19,466 bases of DNA from assembly GCA_027067235.1 (NCBI GenBank), contig JALXFQ010000188.1, forward strand, positions 1 through 19,466. Reading direction: 5' to 3'. Made by a program: the position numbers and the translations under genes. Of the stretch, positions 14,940 to 19,466 are shown piece by piece. Numbering within the stretch: the first letter of the stretch is position 1; every line of letters begins with the position of its first letter. The notes beneath the pieces are model-generated. The model was not told the DNA's origin and made no database searches. It worked only from the letters and a program-made list of their open reading frames with translations. Source of the DNA: Gammaproteobacteria bacterium (GTDB lineage: Bacteria; Pseudomonadota; Gammaproteobacteria; QOAV01).

Positions 14940-17609
14940 ATGTCCGATACCCTGGGTTCTCGCGCCACATTGAATGTGGGCGGTAAGGCATATCAATACT
15001 ACGATCTTTCGGCTGTAGAGAAAGCCGGTTATGGCGATATTTCGCGTCTGCCGTTTTCGCTGAAAGTCCTGCTGGAAAACCTGTTGCGGCATGAAGACGG
15101 CGGCACGGTGACCGCGGATGACATCAGGGCCATGGCCGAATGGCTCAGGGACAGGCGTTCTGACCGCGAAATCGCCTTTCGCCCGGCGCGGGTGCTGATG
15201 CAGGATTTTACCGGCGTGCCGGCGGTGGTGGATCTGGCGGCCATGCGCGACGCCATGGTCAGCCTCGGTGGCGATCCGCAGAAAATCAACCCGTTGTCGC
15301 CGGTGGATCTGGTGATCGATCACTCGGTAATGGTGGATTATTCCGCCACCGGTAATGCGTTTACCCGCAATGTAGAGATGGAATTCAAGCGCAACCGCGA
15401 GCGCTATGAATTCCTGAAATGGGGCCAGACCGCATTCCGCAATTTCCGCGTCGTGCCGCCGGGCATGGGCATCTGCCACCAGGTGAATGTGGAAAATCTG
15501 GCGCAGACGGTATGGACCTCGGAACAGGACGGCGCGACCGTGGCCTATCCTGATACGCTGGTGGGCACCGACAGCCACACTGTCATGGTTAACGGCCTCG
15601 CTGTTCTGGGCTGGGGCGTGGGCGGCATCGAGGCTGAGGCCGCCATGCTGGGGCAGCCGGTTTCCATGCTGATTCCGGAGGTGGTGGGCGTACGCCTCAC
15701 CGGTGAAATGCGCGAAGGCGCCACCGCCACCGACGTGGTGCTGACCATCACTGAAATGCTGCGTGGACACGGCGTAGTGGGTAAATTTGTCGAGTTCTTC
15801 GGCCCCGGCGTGGGACATTTGTCGCTGGCCGATCGCGCCACCATCGCCAATATGGCGCCTGAGTACGGCGCTACCTGCGGCTTCTTCCCGGTGGATGCTG
15901 AAACCGTGCGCTATCTCGAATTTACCGGCCGCGACGCTGATCGCGTGGCCCTGGTGGAAGCCTACGCCAAAGCGCAGGGCATGTGGCGCGATGCTGATAC
16001 CCCCGACCCCGAGTTTTCCGATGTGCTGGAGCTGGATCTGCGCAGCGTTGCGCCAAGCATGGCCGGTCCCAGCCGCCCGCAGGATCGCGTGTTGCTGACC
16101 GAAGCCGCCAGCGCCTTCGACAGGGTTCTGAAAGAAAAATATGGTCACGACGAGCCGGTTTCCGTGCCGGTGAAGAACAAGGACTACGCCTTGACCGATG
16201 GCGATGTAGCCATTGCCGCCATCACCTCATGCACCAACACCTCCAATCCGTCGGTGCTGATCGCCGCCGGGCTGGTGGCGCGCAAGGCGCTGGCGAAGGG
16301 ACTCAAGGTCAAGCCGTGGGTGAAAACCTCGCTGGCGCCCGGTTCGCAGGTGGTGACGGATTATCTGGAAAAGGCCGGCTTGCAGGACGATCTCGACGCG
16401 CTGGGATTCAATCTGGTGGGTTATGGCTGCACCACCTGTATCGGCAACTCCGGCCCGCTGGACCCGGATATTACCGAAGCCATCGACCAGAACGACATGG
16501 CGGTTTCTGCCGTGCTGTCCGGCAATCGCAACTTCGAAGGCCGCGTTCACGCCTATGTGAAAGCCGCCTATCTGGCGTCGCCGCCGCTGGTGGTGGCCTA
16601 TGCGCTAGCCGGTTCCATGCGCAAGGATATGTACAACGATCCGCTGGGTGAAGACGCCGACGGTAATCCGGTGTATCTGAAGGATATCTGGCCCGGCAAT
16701 GCCGAAATTCGCGAACTCATGGATGCCTCGCTGACGCCGGAAATGTTCCGCGAGCGGTATGCCCATGTGTTCGACGGCGACGAGCACTGGCGCGCCATCG
16801 AAACATCCACCGGCGAAACCTACGACTGGAAGCCGGACAGCACCTACATCCGCAACCCGCCGTATTTCGAGGGCATGACCCGCGAGGTTGGCGGTTTCAG
16901 AGATGTGGTCGGCGCGCGTCCATTGGCCATACTTGGCGATTCCGTCACCACGGATCATATCTCCCCGGCCGGGGCCATTAAACCGGGTACGCCCGCGGCG
17001 GAATATCTGGAAGCCAACGGTGTGCCGCCGGAAGAATTCAATTCATTCGGCTCCCGCCGCGGCAACCACGAAGTCATGATGCGCGGCACCTTTGCCAACA
17101 TCCGCCTGCAAAACGAAATGACGCCGGAAACATCTGGCGGCGTAACGAAGCACATGCCCGACGGCAAGCAGATGTGGATCTACGACGCCGCCATGCAATA
17201 CAAGCAGGAAGGTACGCCGCTGGTGGTCGTGGCCGGTAAGGAATACGGCACCGGCTCCTCGCGTGACTGGGCCGCCAAGGGCTCGGCGCTGCTGGGCGTG
17301 AAAGCCGTCATCGTCGAGAGCTACGAACGCATCCACCGCTCGAATCTCGTGGGCATGGGTGTACTGCCCCTGCAGTTCCCCGAAGGCGTCAACCGCGAGA
17401 CCCTGGGCCTCACTGGCGAAGAAACCTTCAACATCACCGGCGTCGCCGACGGCATCACTCCACGAATGAACGTGGACTGCACCATCCACCGCACCGACGG
17501 CTCCAGCGAAACCGTGCAACTGCTATGCCGGATAGACACCCAGGATGAAGTGGAATACTTCCGAAATGGCGGTATTTTGCATAACGTACTGCGGGATCTG
17601 GCGGGTTAG
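14940..17609 (+). CDS. acnA: Aconitate hydratase A
   Basis: This 889-aa AcnA/IRP-type aconitase interconverts citrate and isocitrate in the TCA and glyoxylate cycles with a [4Fe-4S] cluster. Cluster ligands are C431 (T-S-C-T-N-T-S-N-P) and C497/C500 (G-Y-G-C-T-T-C-I-G-N-S-G). Substrate-binding landmarks G-T-D-S-H-T and G-S-S-R-D-W-A-A-K-G are intact, and the length is as in E. coli AcnA. AGGAG at 14928-14932 precedes the ATG at 14940 by 7 nt. The upstream gap is 68 bp and contains a GATAAT at 14898-14903 but no good -35 partner. No terminator is evident after the stop. Fur or iron regulation is possible for a cluster enzyme, but no Fur box was seen. Confidence 0.97.
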   Translation: MSDTLGSRATLNVGGKAYQYYDLSAVEKAGYGDISRLPFSLKVLLENLLRHEDGGTVTADDIRAMAEWLRDRRSDREIAFRPARVLMQDFTGVPAVVDLAAMRDAMVSLGGDPQKINPLSPVDLVIDHSVMVDYSATGNAFTRNVEMEFKRNRERYEFLKWGQTAFRNFRVVPPGMGICHQVNVENLAQTVWTSEQDGATVAYPDTLVGTDSHTVMVNGLAVLGWGVGGIEAEAAMLGQPVSMLIPEVVGVRLTGEMREGATATDVVLTITEMLRGHGVVGKFVEFFGPGVGHLSLADRATIANMAPEYGATCGFFPVDAETVRYLEFTGRDADRVALVEAYAKAQGMWRDADTPDPEFSDVLELDLRSVAPSMAGPSRPQDRVLLTEAASAFDRVLKEKYGHDEPVSVPVKNKDYALTDGDVAIAAITSCTNTSNPSVLIAAGLVARKALAKGLKVKPWVKTSLAPGSQVVTDYLEKAGLQDDLDALGFNLVGYGCTTCIGNSGPLDPDITEAIDQNDMAVSAVLSGNRNFEGRVHAYVKAAYLASPPLVVAYALAGSMRKDMYNDPLGEDADGNPVYLKDIWPGNAEIRELMDASLTPEMFRERYAHVFDGDEHWRAIETSTGETYDWKPDSTYIRNPPYFEGMTREVGGFRDVVGARPLAILGDSVTTDHISPAGAIKPGTPAAEYLEANGVPPEEFNSFGSRRGNHEVMMRGTFANIRLQNEMTPETSGGVTKHMPDGKQMWIYDAAMQYKQEGTPLVVVAGKEYGTGSSRDWAAKGSALLGVKAVIVESYERIHRSNLVGMGVLPLQFPEGVNRETLGLTGEETFNITGVADGITPRMNVDCTIHRTDGSSETVQLLCRIDTQDEVEYFRNGGILHNVLRDLAG

Positions 17610-17810
17610 CTGGTCTGAGGGAAAAATGCACAGGGACCGTGCTAGGACATCTTCTGAAGCTTCATTGCTGATCGGGCCCGAGATACGCGTATTTTTGCGT
17701 CCCGTCGCAGCGCTGTATTTACCTGACAAGATTCACTGTATATTGACAGGCAATCGACCAGTTGCCCTGATACCAGCTTCAGCAGAATTCTGATCCATGG
17801 AAGACAGACA

Positions 17811-19085
17811 GTGAAAATACTTTTATCCGCTTTCGATTGCGCGCCTGATATTGGCTCGGAGCCCGGTATAGGCTGGAACTGGGCGATGCAACTGGCCCGG
17901 GCAGGGCACGATGTCTGGGTAATGACGGCCGGAGCCAGTAAGCAGAAAATTGAACAATACATCGAACGCGGCGGTGTTGTTCCCGACAATGTGACATTCA
18001 TCTATCTGGATTTGCTGGGTTGGGGTATCTGGGGTGAAGATCATATGCGGGCGGAACGCACGCATAACTATATCTGGCAACTACTGGCCTGGTTTCGCGC
18101 CAGAAAGTGGCAAAAAAGGATCCAGTTCGATCTGGCTCACCACATCACCTGGGGCGGTCTGCGTTGCCCGTCGGCCATGGGTTGTCTCGGCGTACCCTTT
18201 GTTTATGGGCCATTGGGTGGGGGAGAACTGGCGCCTGTGACCCTGATATGGCGCATGCCATGGCGCGGAAGATTGTTCGAGGCGGTGCGCTGGGCGGCGA
18301 TGAGGTTGATCTGGCTGGATCCTTTTTTCTGGGTAAGTTATGCCAGCGCCGATCTGATTCTGGCCAAGACCGAGGATACGAAAAAGGCGCTTCCCGCCTG
18401 TTTCCGCGACAAGACTCTGGTGCGTCAGGAGATAGGTATTCCCTCTGTGCATCCTGCGTCCGCGGCTGTCGGGCTGAAGCTTGAAAACAAAACCTTGAGA
18501 CTACTGTACGCGGGTCGGTTGCTGTCCATGAAAGGACTGGATCTGGCATTCGAGGCGGTAAAGCGGCTGCTGGATCAGGGTGAGAGCATCAGCCTGACCA
18601 TCATCGGAGACGGGCCGGATCAACGCCGACTGCAGAGTCTGGCGCGAACCTTGAATATGGACGAGCGTATTCAGTGGATCGGGCGCATTCCCCAATCCGA
18701 ACTGTTTGCCGCATACAAAAACTACGATGCCTTTCTGTTCCCCAGTTTGCATGATTCCAGCGGTAATGCCGTTCTGGAGGCCATGAGCTACGGCTTGCCA
18801 GTGGTTTGTTTGAACCTGGGCGGGCCGCCAATCATAGCGGGTCAGGGGGGGGTGATTGTGGATGCACGGAACAAAACAGCGGATCAGGTAGTCAGGGAGC
18901 TTGCCAAAGGGATTCAGTCGCTGTTTTCCGATGAAAAGCGCGAGCTTCTGGCTCGGCTTGCAATGCAGCGGGCGGAAAACTATATATGGACCAGGGTGGT
19001 GAGTGATGTCTATATGGAAATTGCTGATAAACTGAATCTGCCTGAAACCCTTCGTAACCAGGCTGGTAAAGCGGGGTATGAGTAA
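17811..19085 (+). CDS. Family 4 glycosyltransferase
   Basis: This 424-aa GT-B-fold enzyme of the GT4 family adds a sugar from a nucleotide donor to a growing glycan. The N-terminal half contains G-S-E-P-G-I-G-W-N-W-A. The C-terminal half contains L-L-Y-A-G-R-L-L-S-M-K-G-L-D-L-A, I-I-G-D-G-P-D-Q-R-R-L, I-G-R-I-P-Q-S-E-L and the donor-site region H-D-S-S-G-N-A-V-L-E-A-M-S-Y-G-L-P-V-V. The usual E-x7-E pair is D315-x7-E323 here, so the first Glu is replaced by Asp. The start is a GTG at 17811 with GGAAGA (17799-17804) 6 nt upstream, and it begins M-K-I-L-L-S-A as is normal for the family. It overlaps the deacetylase gene by 8 bp. Sugar specificity cannot be read from the sequence. Confidence 0.88.
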   Translation: MKILLSAFDCAPDIGSEPGIGWNWAMQLARAGHDVWVMTAGASKQKIEQYIERGGVVPDNVTFIYLDLLGWGIWGEDHMRAERTHNYIWQLLAWFRARKWQKRIQFDLAHHITWGGLRCPSAMGCLGVPFVYGPLGGGELAPVTLIWRMPWRGRLFEAVRWAAMRLIWLDPFFWVSYASADLILAKTEDTKKALPACFRDKTLVRQEIGIPSVHPASAAVGLKLENKTLRLLYAGRLLSMKGLDLAFEAVKRLLDQGESISLTIIGDGPDQRRLQSLARTLNMDERIQWIGRIPQSELFAAYKNYDAFLFPSLHDSSGNAVLEAMSYGLPVVCLNLGGPPIIAGQGGVIVDARNKTADQVVRELAKGIQSLFSDEKRELLARLAMQRAENYIWTRVVSDVYMEIADKLNLPETLRNQAGKAGYE

Positions 19086-19466
19086 TCTGATCCTGACAAC
19101 CTCGTGGGATGATGGGCATCCCCTGGATGAGAAACTTGCCGATCTGCTTGACCGGCATGGCGTTGCCGCGACTTTTTATGTGCCTGGCCGGAATCAGGAA
19201 GGCTTGCCGGTATTGACGGCAAAAGCCCGGCGCCAAATCGATGAAAATTTTGAGGTCGGTTCTCATACGCTCGATCACGTGCCTCTGGACGGTTCTGACG
19301 CCGATCTCATAAGACGCCAGGTAACCGACGGCAAACGTGCCCTGGAAGACCAGCTGGGTCATGAGGTGAGTGCATTTTGCTACCCGGGTGGTCGCAATAC
19401 CGCCCTCAGCCGCGAGACGGTTCGTCAGGCGGGTTTCAGGTTTGCGCGAACAACGGCTGATTTTAA
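19078..19466 (+). CDS. Polysaccharide deacetylase family protein, N-terminal part (3' truncated)
   Basis: Reading from the ATG at 19078 the frame is open to the window end, giving 129 complete codons. The NodB-type (CE4) motifs appear in order: T-T-S-W-D-D-G near the start (motif 1, with the metal and catalytic Asp), G-S-H-T-L-D-H (motif 2, metal-binding His pair), and F-C-Y-P-G-G-R (motif 3). Such enzymes remove acetyl groups from N-acetylated sugars. There is no signal peptide, so it may act in the cytoplasm or be one of the inactive relatives found in polysaccharide and exosortase-type clusters. The start overlaps the glycosyltransferase stop by 8 bp, so the genes form an operon, and further cluster genes probably lie downstream. 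Confidence 0.85.
   Translation, partial: MSNLILTTSWDDGHPLDEKLADLLDRHGVAATFYVPGRNQEGLPVLTAKARRQIDENFEVGSHTLDHVPLDGSDADLIRRQVTDGKRALEDQLGHEVSAFCYPGGRNTALSRETVRQAGFRFARTTADF

Noticed and set aside
14925..16148. 407-codon minus-strand frame opposite acnA
   Set aside because: Antisense shadow of aconitase; no motifs.
17743..17773. Perfect TTGACA in the 200-bp gap before the glycosyltransferase
   Set aside because: The only -10-like string (TGATAC) is 19 nt away and poor; the gap shows nothing else firm, so no promoter is called.

Overview
The window reads as a stretch of a Gammaproteobacterium chromosome. Coding DNA is mostly near 60% GC by hand count. Fur and the YcgN-type protein look close to their E. 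coli counterparts as I remember them, and GcvP is split into two subunits. I cannot name a genus. Both ends are cut: a rhodanese-domain gene is missing its 5' part and a polysaccharide deacetylase gene is missing its 3' part.

Bases 1-3987 (+ strand): rhodanese (partial), a PBP4-type D-Ala-D-Ala carboxypeptidase (dacB), the mechanosensitive channel mscL, the iron regulator fur, and a CPA1 Na+/H+ antiporter that follows fur by 8 bp. Bases 3978-5320 (- strand) hold three genes: a YcgN-like Cys-cluster protein, a 74-aa conserved-looking small protein, and a DUF5658-type membrane protein whose 3' end overlaps the antiporter's 3' end by 10 bp. An 83-aa protein of unknown function (5370-5621) is transcribed divergently from ycgN.

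Bases 5672-12148 are a glycine cleavage locus. A good sigma70-like promoter precedes a two-aptamer glycine riboswitch and a strong intrinsic terminator. Then come gcvT, gcvH and gcvPA. Three genes unrelated to glycine cleavage lie before gcvPB: an AT-rich (about 40% GC) HrgA-like gene with a winged-helix start and a PD-(D/E)XK nuclease-like core, a Cys-rich DsrE-like protein, and thiol peroxidase tpx. A pair of inverted REP-like hairpins (REPIN-like) fills the tpx-gcvPB gap. The two halves of the P-protein must act together, so everything between them sits inside a transcription unit that glycine probably controls.

Bases 12145-14871 continue on the same strand with little or no spacing: diacylglycerol kinase (dgkA, ATGA overlap with gcvPB), a PfkB-family sugar/nucleoside kinase, and an AT-richer DUF2142 membrane protein (7-bp overlap). 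Aconitase acnA (14940-17609) is next. After a 200-bp gap a family-4 glycosyltransferase and a polysaccharide deacetylase, overlapping by 8 bp, look like the start of a surface-polysaccharide cluster that continues past the window.

Most of the window is ordinary housekeeping. The parts most worth a second look are the HrgA-like insertion in the gcv operon, the DsrE-like/Tpx pair beside it, the REPIN-like element, and the riboswitch with a hairpin in its inter-aptamer linker.
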